A DNA stretch of 64,000 nt from Microseira wollei NIES-4236. Lineage in GTDB: Bacteria; Cyanobacteriota; Cyanobacteriia; Cyanobacteriales; Aerosakkonemataceae. The notes below the pieces were generated by a model. The model searched no databases. It saw nothing but the letters and a program-made list of their open reading frames with translations, and was not told where the DNA came from. Shown here piece by piece: positions 7,903 through 17,904 of the stretch. Both the position numbers and the translations under genes were made by a program. The stretch is from the NCBI RefSeq assembly GCF_020521235.1, contig NZ_BLAY01000012.1, forward strand, positions 18,647 through 82,646, in the 5' to 3' direction. Positions within the stretch are counted from its first letter, which is position 1, and each line of letters starts with the position of its first letter.

Positions 7903-9009
7903 TTAACCTGTCTCTAATAAATCTATAAATGGCTGCATCTGTTGTAACCCTTCTTCCCGCCAATTATCTCCCTTTTCCCCATCTTCCAGACTAAATAATC
8001 GTTCTCGACAAAGGATTTGCAGTAGCAGAGGCCAGCATTGACTTTGATTCAAAATCCACTCAACATCGTCATCAGGAAAAGGAATGGGCGAACTGGCTAT
8101 CAACTCCCGCGCTTCGGCTTCAGTCATAGCTCCCAGAGTTGTGGTATATCCAAAGATATTGAAAAAAGGTGAACTATGCCCCGTGTTATGCGCTAATTCA
8201 ATCGGTGATTCCGGAGTTGCTAAAACAAACCCAAGATTCCCATTTGTTTGGTTAGTTGCCAAAGAGCGCAAACTCTCCCAAAATCCATCATCTAATTCCG
8301 GACAGCGTTGTAAACCTACACCAATCTCGTCGAGTAAGATGACTGTAGGCTGATGTAAATTACTGCTCACCTCATCCATAAATCTATCCAAATCGCAAGG
8401 GTTAGGCACTGGCATTTTTAGGCATTCTAAAATGTAGCGCAGCAGCCCTTCCCGATTCTGGCGTCTTGGATCTTGAAAGTCTACGAAAATCCAACGATAA
8501 TTTTCTGGATGGGGTAACCAATCAGATTTTTGCCCGGGTCGTAACTGTTCTTTTGGCGTAGTGGTAATATTTTTCAAGTATTGCAGCAAAGAAGTTTTTC
8601 CACTGCGCTTTTTGCCGATAATGGCAGCATTTTGCAGGGGATGGCGTTTCAGTAAATCGAATAGGCGCTTGAGTTCCTTCTGTCGCCCGAAAAAGTAGCG
8701 AGGTTGGGTGATGGCAGAGCCAGTGATAAATGGTGAAGGTTCCGCAAAGATTGGTTTTAAGTTGGGTTGAACCGATTGGGAGTCTGTTTCTTCCAAATTT
8801 GCGATTTCCCGCCAGTCTAACCCCAACATATAACTTATTGCAACAAAAGTTGAGTAATAAACAGGTTTTCCATTCAGAAAGTTCTTGACAGTCGATAGAG
8901 CAAATGCCCCATCTTCAGCCAAAGCCCTCTGACTCGGAAAGCCTTTGCGCCCGACAGCCGATTTGACTTGTTCTATGCACCTTGGAGAAACCCTAAGCGA
9001 TCGACCCAT
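7903..9009 (-). CDS. HTH-domain AAA/STAND-like ATPase
   Basis: A 368-residue protein. Residues about 20-72 resemble the helix-turn-helix module found at the N-terminus of many cyanobacterial STAND/WD40 signalling ATPases (SQRALAEDGAFALSTVKNFL, then GLDWREIA). The ATPase domain follows, with P-loop GKKRSGKTSLLQYL (about 130-143) and Walker B VILLDEIGVG (about 222-231). It ends soon after the ATPase core, with no repeat or effector domain, so any effector must be a separate protein. A small TRADD-associated-type membrane protein starts 158 bp away on the other strand. The ATPase core resembles that of the 805-residue gene nearby. Function beyond ATP-driven switching is not known. Confidence 0.8.
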   Translation of the reverse strand: MGRSLRVSPRCIEQVKSAVGRKGFPSQRALAEDGAFALSTVKNFLNGKPVYYSTFVAISYMLGLDWREIANLEETDSQSVQPNLKPIFAEPSPFITGSAITQPRYFFGRQKELKRLFDLLKRHPLQNAAIIGKKRSGKTSLLQYLKNITTTPKEQLRPGQKSDWLPHPENYRWIFVDFQDPRRQNREGLLRYILECLKMPVPNPCDLDRFMDEVSSNLHQPTVILLDEIGVGLQRCPELDDGFWESLRSLATNQTNGNLGFVLATPESPIELAHNTGHSSPFFNIFGYTTTLGAMTEAEARELIASSPIPFPDDDVEWILNQSQCWPLLLQILCRERLFSLEDGEKGDNWREEGLQQMQPFIDLLETG

Positions 9010-9167
9010 GATGCCTCGAAAGAAAATTACTGATGCGATTATGGCTCCAATTTCAACTACAAGTCAACCAACAAGTCAACTCCCTCAATTTTTCTCAACC
9101 TTCTTTCTCCACCTGGAACTCAACCAGACTCAAATTTCAATAGAGTTGTAGAGTTCAAACAATAGCA

Positions 9168-9479
9168 ATGTATAACAACCAGTTAAATACAAACCAACCA
9201 TCGCCCTCCGATGATTCTCCAGAAATGGAGCGAGATATTATTCAAGACTCTTGGCGTCAAGCTCGTTTCAGTGCTAACGCAACTCTTGGATTCATAATCG
9301 CCAGCGCTGTTATCAATATATTAGGCATCGGATTGTTGTTTTGTGGCAAAGTACCAGAAGGGACAATTACCACCGCCAGCGGATTAACAACAAATATTGT
9401 CAGCTTACTGGTCATGCTTAATAAAGAAAATAACGACAGACTCGATCGCTTAGCCAAAGAATTCCAACACGAAGATTGA
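9168..9479 (+). CDS. Small two-TM protein resembling the cyanobacterial TRADD-N-associated membrane domain
   Basis: A 103-residue protein: a polar N-terminus, the signature IIQDSWRQARFSANATLG, two hydrophobic helices (about residues 38-60 and 66-84) separated by a short CGKVPEGTITTASG loop, then LNKENNDRLDRLAKE. This pattern matches what I recall of the two-TM domain described in cyanobacterial TRADD-N-associated NTP-dependent conflict systems; that assignment is from memory of the family. In those systems the membrane module is proposed to act as an effector or anchor. Here no TRADD-N domain is in the same polypeptide. It is divergent from the HTH-ATPase (158-bp spacer), which suggests shared control. 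Confidence 0.72.
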   Translation: MYNNQLNTNQPSPSDDSPEMERDIIQDSWRQARFSANATLGFIIASAVINILGIGLLFCGKVPEGTITTASGLTTNIVSLLVMLNKENNDRLDRLAKEFQHED

Positions 9480-9609
9480 TCGGAGTGTAACTGCTGCGGC
9501 GCCCAAGCGCTTACTACGAACTGACTAGGAAAGGTGCGATCGCATTCTCCCCCAAAAACCAACCGGCGCGATCGCCCGATAAAATAAAGATATCGCAACC
9601 AGATACATT

Positions 9610-10068
9610 ATGCAGCGACATGAAGTACTAGCCATTCTCACCAAACACCAAGAAGCAATCAAAAACTATCGAATCAAATCCCTTGCTATCTTTGGCTCAG
9701 TAGCGCGAGATGAAGCAAAACCAGACAGCGACGTAGATATATTAGTCGAATTCGAGGGAACAGTAACCTTTGACCGCTATATGGACTTTAGGACTTACGC
9801 AAACACCAAAGTTTCTATGAAAAATCGTCACTTTGGAACTAGAGATATGCCTGCCTTCCGCACTCGCGTTCGCAGCTTGAAACCCGGTTTCTACGATCTT
9901 CGTGCGTAAGTCCTGGAATTAAAATTTTACCTCAAAGACCAACTGGGAAGGCGAGTAGACTTAGTAAGCCATAAAATGCTCAAACCCCAAATTCGCCAAA
10001 ATGTATGTAGAACAGGAGGCGATTATTGTCCCGTAGTCTTCGCCTTTACCAAAAAAATAGGTTGTTAG
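9610..10068 (+). pseudogene. MNT-type minimal nucleotidyltransferase, split by a MITE-like insertion
   Basis: The first 60 residues are a clear MntA-like nucleotidyltransferase ([24 protein letters not shown], with the GSx(n)DxD active site, given here in outline). After DRYMDF the frame runs into an inserted element (9790-9914) and stops at 9907-9909. Downstream of the element the same gene resumes (KFYLKDQLGRRVDLVSHKM, then KPQIRQNV) and ends at 10066-10068. Removing the insert restores a normal ~110-residue protein. MNT proteins are usually antitoxins of HEPN toxins, which they adenylylate. No HEPN gene is seen next to it. Confidence 0.85.
9790..9914. mobile_element. MITE-like element interrupting the MNT gene
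   Basis: 125 bp with inverted ends AGGACTTACGC / GCGTAAGTCCT and an internal GAAACCCGGTTTC motif near the right end. No transposase gene is inside. It splits a recognisable nucleotidyltransferase frame, which shows that it is an insertion. A clean target duplication is not evident. Confidence 0.8.
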
Positions 10069-11885
<1,817 letters not shown>

Positions 11886-11919
11886 AACTCATCGATCTGC
11901 TATCATGGCTTTTGTACCT

Positions 11920-11993
11920 GGGGCTGTAGCTCAGCTGGATAGAGCGAGCGCCTCCTAAGCGCTAGGCCGCGCGTTCAAATCGCGCCAGTCCCG
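11920..11993 (+). tRNA. tRNA-Arg (anticodon CCT)
   Basis: A 74-nt cloverleaf. The acceptor stem GGGGCTG pairs with CAGTCCC (one G-T pair), the D-arm is AGCTCAGCTGGATAGAGC, the anticodon stem AGCGC/GCGCT encloses the loop CTCCTAA, and the T-arm has GTTCAAATC. The anticodon CCT reads AGG arginine codons. CCA is not encoded. Confidence 0.96.
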
Positions 11994-12183
11994 TGTTTGT
12001 GGTAATATAATTAACTTTTTCCCCTACTCGCGCTACCTGTGTAGCATTACAGGGAAAATGGTTAAATCGTGTCGTTTTTCCAACTGTTTCCCGCTCCGGT
12101 TAAGGGTATTCTGTAACAGGGGAGTCGTTAGCCTTGGCAATGACGTTCCGGCAATGTGTAATTGTATGCGATCCCTTTGATTC

Positions 12184-12801
12184 ATGGTGTTGAGGATCTA
12201 TTCCAGCAAGCAAGATTACAAGCAGCAGAAGAAAACTGCTCGCTTTAAAGGCAGGTTGTTTGTTTCGGCGCTGCTGCTACCCCTCCTGGCAGGGATAGGA
12301 TATCGATATCTCAGAAGTTTTGACGAACCCCAAGCTGTATTAGTCTTGGGAGGATCGACGAAATATTTAGAGCGAGAAAGATTTACAGTAGAATTTGCGC
12401 GTCAGCATCCAGATTTACCGATCTGGGTTTCTGGTGGTAGTCCAAATAAAAGGTATATAGAACGGTTTTTTGCTAAAGAGGGTATTTCACCGAGTCGCTT
12501 GCACTTAGATAATCGAGCGGTGGATACGGTGACCAATTTTACTACCCTGGCAGATGACTTAAAAGCTAGAGGAATTAAGAGCGTTTATTTGATTACTTCT
12601 GATTACCACATGCGTCGCGCCAGTGTTATTGGCGAGATTGTTTTAGGTAGTAGAGGAATTGTTTTGAAACCAGTTTCAGTGCCTTCTGAAAAACCGCCCG
12701 AACCTGTTGAAAAATCCGTCCGCGATGGGGCAAGAGCTATCCTTTGGGTGGTGACTGGGCGCACGGGATCGACTCTCAGCCGTTTTTTTCAGAACCATTA
12801 A
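12184..12801 (+). CDS. YdcF/ElyC/SanA family membrane protein (DUF218)
   Basis: A 205-residue protein with one N-terminal transmembrane helix (about residues 20-37) and a DUF218 domain: AVLVLGG, WVSGGSP, DNRAVDTVTNF and ITSDYHMRRA, the His-containing motif of the family. ElyC and SanA relatives affect envelope integrity in enterobacteria; the biochemical activity is unsettled. Its 3' end overlaps the convergent AI-2E-type gene by 26 bp. Confidence 0.88.
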   Translation: MVLRIYSSKQDYKQQKKTARFKGRLFVSALLLPLLAGIGYRYLRSFDEPQAVLVLGGSTKYLERERFTVEFARQHPDLPIWVSGGSPNKRYIERFFAKEGISPSRLHLDNRAVDTVTNFTTLADDLKARGIKSVYLITSDYHMRRASVIGEIVLGSRGIVLKPVSVPSEKPPEPVEKSVRDGARAILWVVTGRTGSTLSRFFQNH

Positions 12802-13861
12802 TCTTTTTTATATCTAACGCTTTGATATCATCAATTTCTAATAAACTAATAATGACTCCGGCAATGGGAATTGCCAGAAAAACTCCCAACAATCCTGCTA
12901 ATCTATACCCGACTAATAAAGCAAAAAAGCCAACGACGGGATGAACGTTGAGCGTGTCTTGCATAATTCTAGGGGCTAGCAAGTTATCTTTGAATTGCTG
13001 AATCACGATGCAAGCAATCAGGACATTCAGAGCTATCCAACTGTTTTGGGGTAATAAAATTAGACAAATTAAACTAATTCCTAATGCCGCTCCAATTCCT
13101 GGTATCATCTGAAAAATTCCGGCGATCGCTGCCAAAACAAGCGCAAAAGGAACTTGTAAAACTAAGAAAATAACGAACGCCGAAAAGCTAAAAAACAAAC
13201 TTAAAATTAACTGCCCGCGAAAAAACTCTAAAAAATTGTGCTGAACGATGAGGGTAAACTTATGACGTTGTTGCTTGGGAACAAATCTCAGGATAAAATT
13301 CCAAAGATGTTCTCCATCGAGGAGCATGAAAAAAGCCACAACTTCAATCAAGATAAACTTGATGAAGTAATCCAACAAAATTGGGGAACTAGCGAGGATA
13401 GTCCCAATGCTAGTCCCGATAAATGCGATATCTTGGTTCTGCAACCGGACTTCAAACGCTCGAAAATCTACCTTGACATGACGAGCATTGAGATATTTCT
13501 CAAGTTGTTCTACTAAATTGTTTAGGTAACTGAGAAAATCGGGCAAACTCTTGTCAACCAGTTGTTGTCCCTGGGATAATATTGTCAATCCAACTGTGGC
13601 AGTAAAACCGACAATAATTACAAGGCTGAGCAAGAAAACAAAGCTAGCTGCTACGCCGTGGGGTAAAAAACGGCGCAGCCATTTCACCGGATAGCTGAGT
13701 AAAAAGGCGATAATCGCAGCAAAGCTGAAAATGACGACTACGCCTTCAAAGTAAGCTAACAGCTGTACTAGCGCCCATCCCGACGCAAAGAAAAGCAGAA
13801 AGCGAACCAGCGCCAAATTACTCAGTCGATTCCAAAAATTTTTTGCAGTTGGTTCACTCAT
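12776..13861 (-). CDS. AI-2E family transporter (PerM/TqsA type)
   Basis: About 361 residues with some eight hydrophobic helices. The layout matches the AI-2E transporter family: a first helical pair, a long amphipathic middle region (LVDKSLPDFLSYLNNLVEQ), then FFRGQLILSLFFS, IPGIGAALG and the late GLLGVFLAIPIAG block. Members export varied small solutes or act in Na/H exchange; the substrate here is unknown. I chose the ATG at 13861 because a good GGAGAG lies just before it; the frame runs 17 codons further upstream without a ribosome-binding site. Confidence 0.88.
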   Translation of the reverse strand: MSEPTAKNFWNRLSNLALVRFLLFFASGWALVQLLAYFEGVVVIFSFAAIIAFLLSYPVKWLRRFLPHGVAASFVFLLSLVIIVGFTATVGLTILSQGQQLVDKSLPDFLSYLNNLVEQLEKYLNARHVKVDFRAFEVRLQNQDIAFIGTSIGTILASSPILLDYFIKFILIEVVAFFMLLDGEHLWNFILRFVPKQQRHKFTLIVQHNFLEFFRGQLILSLFFSFSAFVIFLVLQVPFALVLAAIAGIFQMIPGIGAALGISLICLILLPQNSWIALNVLIACIVIQQFKDNLLAPRIMQDTLNVHPVVGFFALLVGYRLAGLLGVFLAIPIAGVIISLLEIDDIKALDIKKINGSEKNG

Positions 13862-13953
13862 CTTCTCTCCAGGTAGATGCCCGAGAATTGAGTTAAGATA
13901 ATCTGGTTCCATGACTTACGAGATAGGGAAGTCTTAAACCCGGTACGCCGATT

Positions 13954-14250
13954 TTAAGCAGCTGGCAGTTCTTGAATCAGTACGTAAGGTTGTACGATCA
14001 GGGCGTGAAACCGCTGGGTTGGGTTGCTATTCCAGGCTTCTTTTTGGCTATCTGAGGGTTTATAGATCAGTTGTTCGCCGATCCAGCGCTGCACCGATGG
14101 TACGTTATCGTTGGCGATGGCAACCCCCACATCCACCAAATCGAGTCCAGTAGCCACTACAATCAATGAATCGCGCTTCGCGTGGGGACACAGCCAAGTC
14201 CATTCTGCTTCATCTAGCGTTGCCGCTAATTCTGCTCTTAAGTCTTGCAT
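13954..14250 (-). CDS. DUF2288 family protein
   Basis: A 98-residue soluble protein. The LDEAEWTWLCPHAKRDSLIVV block followed by LDLVDVGVAIANDNV matches DUF2288, a small family of unknown function found in cyanobacteria and some proteobacteria. It lies between the AI-2E-type gene and plsC, all on the minus strand. Confidence 0.82.
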   Translation of the reverse strand: MQDLRAELAATLDEAEWTWLCPHAKRDSLIVVATGLDLVDVGVAIANDNVPSVQRWIGEQLIYKPSDSQKEAWNSNPTQRFHALIVQPYVLIQELPAA

Positions 14251-14335
14251 TAGTAAAGAACTGTTACCGATTATGGCTCATTTTAACTTGCGATCGCGCC
14301 CCACAGCGTCTATCGCGCTAAAGACTGGCTCTGAC

Positions 14336-14974
14336 TCAACGTCCTAAATCGTACAGCGCGTTAATTTGGGCCGCACAGCGCTGGGTTATGGACTCTAATT
14401 CTGAACGATCTGTAGAATTAGGGGGCTCGATTAACTCACCAATCCGCACCGTCACCGGCACCAGACGAGGCATTGCAGAACCTTCCAGCAAAATTTTACT
14501 CGTCCCCCACAAACTCACCGGCAATAAAGGTGCTTTGGCTTTAGCTGCAATCAGTGCAGCACCCAGCTTAGGTTCTGTAATTCGTTCATCTGGCGTGCGA
14601 GTCCCCTGCAAAAACACACCAGTCGCCCACCCAGCTGCCAAATAGTTGAGCGCTGCCCGAATTGTACTGCGATCTGCGGCTTGACGCTTGACTGGATAAG
14701 CACCATACAATTCAATCGCTTGCTTTAGAACAGGCACTTTAAACAGTTCTTCCTTTGCCATGTAAGCTACCGGACGCCGCACGCAACAGGATAAAATCGG
14801 CGGGTCAAAGTAACTGGCATGGTTGCTGACGACCACCACAGGGCCTTCTGGCGGCACATTTTCTGTCCCATAAACCTGCCCCCGAAAGTAACAATTAAAC
14901 ATGGGGCTAACTACCGACCACTTAAAGGCGTGGTATAGCAATAAACTGGCAAATGGTTCGCGATTTCGACCCAT
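14336..14974 (-). CDS. plsC: 1-acyl-sn-glycerol-3-phosphate acyltransferase
   Basis: A 212-residue LPLAT-family enzyme. The catalytic NHX4D box is NHASYFD (about residues 51-57), and the substrate-binding GTRTPDERI block is present. It acylates lysophosphatidic acid to phosphatidic acid at the inner membrane. A GGAG-type ribosome-binding site precedes the ATG. On the same strand further upstream are fabD, fabH and plsX, genes often clustered with plsC in cyanobacteria; here they are separated by unrelated genes. Confidence 0.9.
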   Translation of the reverse strand: MGRNREPFASLLLYHAFKWSVVSPMFNCYFRGQVYGTENVPPEGPVVVVSNHASYFDPPILSCCVRRPVAYMAKEELFKVPVLKQAIELYGAYPVKRQAADRSTIRAALNYLAAGWATGVFLQGTRTPDERITEPKLGAALIAAKAKAPLLPVSLWGTSKILLEGSAMPRLVPVTVRIGELIEPPNSTDRSELESITQRCAAQINALYDLGR

Positions 14975-15602
14975 AATTACTCCCTCTCCAGATCAATAAT
15001 ACTGGCAAGGGCTGTTGAAAGCGAATAAAGTCTGCCAGTTCTCATTGACACTCGCCGATTTCAAGACTCAGGGCTTTCGCCTACTATTTTGTAAAAATAC
15101 CAGGACTTACGCAAAAAAACAAAGGTGAAATCGATTAATCGTGGGTTTGGAGGAGCGAGATGGACGCATCACCTTTGTTTTTGGCTCCGCGTGCGTAAGT
15201 CCTGGGATATTTACGGAAATAGCGTTGATAATTCAGGACTTATATCGTTTTCCCTTCTTGATGCTACAGATCCGATCCCCAACTATTTTTGGAGTGCCTG
15301 CTGAAACATCTTAATCGCATCAACATGACTCACCATATTGATGGAACGTAACAACAAATCCAGATCGATTCCTTTTACTTCCTCACTACTAGAAATCTTT
15401 TCATAGTGCAATGTTTTACAATACAACATTGTCGGGACACGGCAGGAGAAAACCTTTGCGCTGGTGGCAAAACTTACTGATGCCGTGTCCCTACTCTCCA
15501 TCGATCTGACTGAAAATAGCTATAATCCAGACATTCGGACTGTCGGATTTTGATCTAGATATCATTGCGATCGCTCTCGCCCCCGAAGTCGATTGCGATC
15601 GC
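14975..15602. other. Gene-poor spacer with a MITE-like copy and a short coding remnant
   Basis: The stretch contains the MITE-like copy (15102-15203). On the minus strand at about 15283-15405 a peptide-like remnant reads SSSEEVKGIDLDLLLRSI and ends KMFQQALQK, but it has no credible start and no family I recognise. A fragment of a GGGACACGGCA-type dispersed repeat lies at about 15431-15490. Confidence 0.45.
15102..15203. mobile_element. MITE-like element, third copy
   Basis: 102 bp with AGGACTTACGC and GCGTAAGTCCT inverted ends and the same internal ATCACCTTTGTTT as the copy at 10266, plus its inverse AACAAAGGTGA near the left end. Length equals that of the 10266 copy. No coding capacity. Confidence 0.8.
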
Positions 15603-16526
15603 TTAGGGTACCCCCTGAGTAATCGCACTCTGTCCTTGAGATGAAGTTGCATAGCCTAAGAATGCTTGCACCACTGGACTGGGAGGATTTTTATAAACGT
15701 AAAATAGTTGACGTTTATAGGGATAAGTCGGGGAATCTGGCAAGGCACCGTTCACGGCTAAGGGGCGTACCGTGCCTTTATTGGCGGTTACTTGAGTAAA
15801 GGTAGCGTAACTAATCCCATCGGTTTTAAGTTCTCTAAATAAGGCGGTTGTCTCATCTCTAGGCCATGTCGTAATATTAGGCCCGGTGCCAAAATTACCG
15901 CCTCCCAGCACCAGTTCTTGGAAAAATTGTTGGGTACCGCTACCTGCGGGTCGGTTGATAACTCGAATTGTCCCCGCACCGCCTCCCAAGTTCGACCAGT
16001 TGGTAATATCTCCTTCAAAGATATCTTCAACTTGGCCTGAAGTTAAGCTGCCTTGGAAGGGGTTATTAACGCCGACGACTAGAGCGATCGCATCTACGGC
16101 TACGGGTACTGCGACTAAGCCTTGCCCTTGTTCTTGGGGCGTCAGTGGACGCGATATTGCCGCCACATCGATATTCCCCGCTATGAGAGCCTGAATTCCT
16201 TTATCCGAACCACTGGCATTGGTAATAACATTAGTCCCTGGGAACTGTCCTTGAAAGCCTGTTTTAAGGCTTTGATTAATAGTTACCATGCTGGTAGAAC
16301 CATCAATTCTCACGGTTGTGCCAGCCGGTACTGAAGTCGGGAAAGGAAACGAACCACCTGTCGTTGTGGGTGCTGTTGGGATAGGCGCGTTGGGAAGTGC
16401 TGTTCCTGGTTGAGGTAGTTCGCCTTGTTGTGGTTGACGCCTGAAAAAGAACCAGTAACCGCCACCTGCTAGCAGCAGAAATACCAGAATATAAACGATT
16501 GGAGGCGGGCCGCTTTTCTGAGCCAT
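15603..16526 (-). CDS. PstS-like phosphate ABC transporter substrate-binding protein, membrane-anchored
   Basis: A 307-residue protein: one N-terminal transmembrane anchor (about residues 9-27), a Pro/Thr-rich linker, then a periplasmic-binding-protein domain (PBP_like_2). Phosphate-binder signatures are visible: IDGSTSM, SGSDKGIQALIAG, AVDAIALVV and INRPAGSGTQQFF. Such proteins capture phosphate in the periplasm for PstCAB; relatives act in sensing. No pstCAB genes lie nearby, so this is a stand-alone binder here and the ligand is inferred from the family. Confidence 0.87.
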   Translation of the reverse strand: MAQKSGPPPIVYILVFLLLAGGGYWFFFRRQPQQGELPQPGTALPNAPIPTAPTTTGGSFPFPTSVPAGTTVRIDGSTSMVTINQSLKTGFQGQFPGTNVITNASGSDKGIQALIAGNIDVAAISRPLTPQEQGQGLVAVPVAVDAIALVVGVNNPFQGSLTSGQVEDIFEGDITNWSNLGGGAGTIRVINRPAGSGTQQFFQELVLGGGNFGTGPNITTWPRDETTALFRELKTDGISYATFTQVTANKGTVRPLAVNGALPDSPTYPYKRQLFYVYKNPPSPVVQAFLGYATSSQGQSAITQGVP

Positions 16527-16616
16527 AGTTTTTTGTTGCTTGCTTTGTAAGTAATTACTTACCTAAAGCTACAGTTTGCCAATTGGTTATTCCGTTCTTG
16601 ACTTGATTTTTTAAGG

Positions 16617-17315
16617 TTAATTGCTGTTGCTTGTTTTGTTTGATATTTGCTTGAGACGACGTTCTACCTCGTGATTATCGATATCAGCTAGGAGTTTAGC
16701 ATCTGGGTTTTCCAGTTCTGCTAAGGCTTGTTGTTCTAGATTTTGGCGTTCCATTTCGCTTTTAGTGGCTTCAAACTGAGCCTTAGCCGAATCGATGTTA
16801 AATTCGTTGTTAATCTTTGCGATTGCTTCGAGTGCTTCGTTCATATCTGCCAAGTCTTTCATGTTTTGCATGTCGAGCTTATATTTTTCCAATTTCATCT
16901 GCTCTCGATGCAGCGTCATCTGAGACGCATTCACGGCGGCTTCTGCTTGTTTCAGCATTTCCTCTAACTGTGCCAAAAGTTGCTCGGTTTGAATCACTTT
17001 TGTCATTGCCATCCGCGCTGCTGCTTCATCGCCGCTGTTTTGCGCCATTACCGCTTGCTGCTCTAAGTTTTGCAATTCTTTGACTTTTGCTTGATATCTT
17101 GTTTTAGCACCTTTGTACGAAGTTTCTTGAGCATTTACTGCCGCAGCCAGCTTTTGCACTGATTCCTGGATTGATTGTAGATACTGTTCTGCTGCTGCTA
17201 CAGGCTGCAAAGCCTTTGTTTCTGGCTCTGCTGGCTTTCCCCACAGCCAATTCCAAGCTGATATGGTAATCCGTCCAGCCTTCTCACCCATTAACCAATA
17301 TATAAATTTCTTCAT
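16617..17315 (-). CDS. PspA/IM30 family protein
   Basis: A 232-residue, highly charged, almost entirely helical protein with predicted coiled coil over about residues 45-195. The spacing of QNLEQQAVMAQNSGDEAAARMA and the following TEQLLAQLEEM match the PspA/IM30 (Vipp1) superfamily. The N-terminus (MKKFIYWLMGEKAG) is amphipathic and could bind membranes, as in PspA. It is probably not the main Vipp1, whose N-terminus differs; a divergent paralogue is more likely. It lies 90 bp upstream of the PstS-like gene on the same strand. Confidence 0.8.
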   Translation of the reverse strand: MKKFIYWLMGEKAGRITISAWNWLWGKPAEPETKALQPVAAAEQYLQSIQESVQKLAAAVNAQETSYKGAKTRYQAKVKELQNLEQQAVMAQNSGDEAAARMAMTKVIQTEQLLAQLEEMLKQAEAAVNASQMTLHREQMKLEKYKLDMQNMKDLADMNEALEAIAKINNEFNIDSAKAQFEATKSEMERQNLEQQALAELENPDAKLLADIDNHEVERRLKQISNKTSNSN

Positions 17316-17904
17316 AAAATCCCGTTGCCCTGTTTTGGGAGTTTATTTTAAGCTCCAGCCTGCAACGCTGTCTGGGAAATTAACAATATTTTTCAGCGAG
17401 CGCCCCATCTAAATCAGCAGTCACAATACTAGCTATTGATTTAGATTTTAGCTGCCTTTGGTTAAGGTTATGTTAACAGGACTTACCCACGACGATCCTA
17501 GAAACCAAAATCCTGTCAATCCAAAAGTTCTAAGCTAATTCCCAAAGCCTGCAACTGTTCTGGAGACAGGGATTTCAGGCGTTCTGTTAGTTGCGATCGC
17601 TTTTGCTGTTCTTGTTCTGCTTGTTGCTGGGCAACATTAGCACGTTCTTCAGCAACGTCAGCACGCTGTCGCTAATGGCTAATGGCTAATGTCAGTAAAA
17701 ATCCTATATTAGCAATTAGCAATTAGCAATTAGCAATTAGCAACTTCGAAGTTTATAACTAGCAACTTGGGTTAGTAGCGAGCGCTAATTTTAAAGCCTG
17801 GGTACCGCTGACGCGGAATCCGAAGGGTAGGCATGCAAAGTCTCGTGTAGCGACACGCTTTAGGGTGTCGCTACAAAGTTGACATGCTCCCCACCCTACA
17901 GATG
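17316..17904. other. Gene-poor spacer: partial MITE end, Uma2-type fragment, STRR tract
   Basis: From left to right: an AGGACTTACCC end of the MITE-like family (about 17478-17514), a pseudogene fragment (17516-17672), an STRR tract with TAATGGC and AATTAGC heptamers (about 17673-17770), and a dispersed GTAGCGACACGC/AGGGTGTCGCTAC hairpin (about 17846-17876). Confidence 0.6.
17516..17672 (-). pseudogene. C-terminal fragment of a Uma2-type endonuclease-like protein
   Basis: Reads on the minus strand as about 50 residues: ADVAEERANVAQQQAEQEQQ, then LTERLKSLSPEQLQALGI and a TGA stop at 17516-17518. Alanine/glutamine-rich tails ending LSPEQLQALGI are common at the C-terminus of cyanobacterial Uma2 (DUF820) proteins. 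There is no start; the upstream end is cut by the STRR tract. Confidence 0.6.
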
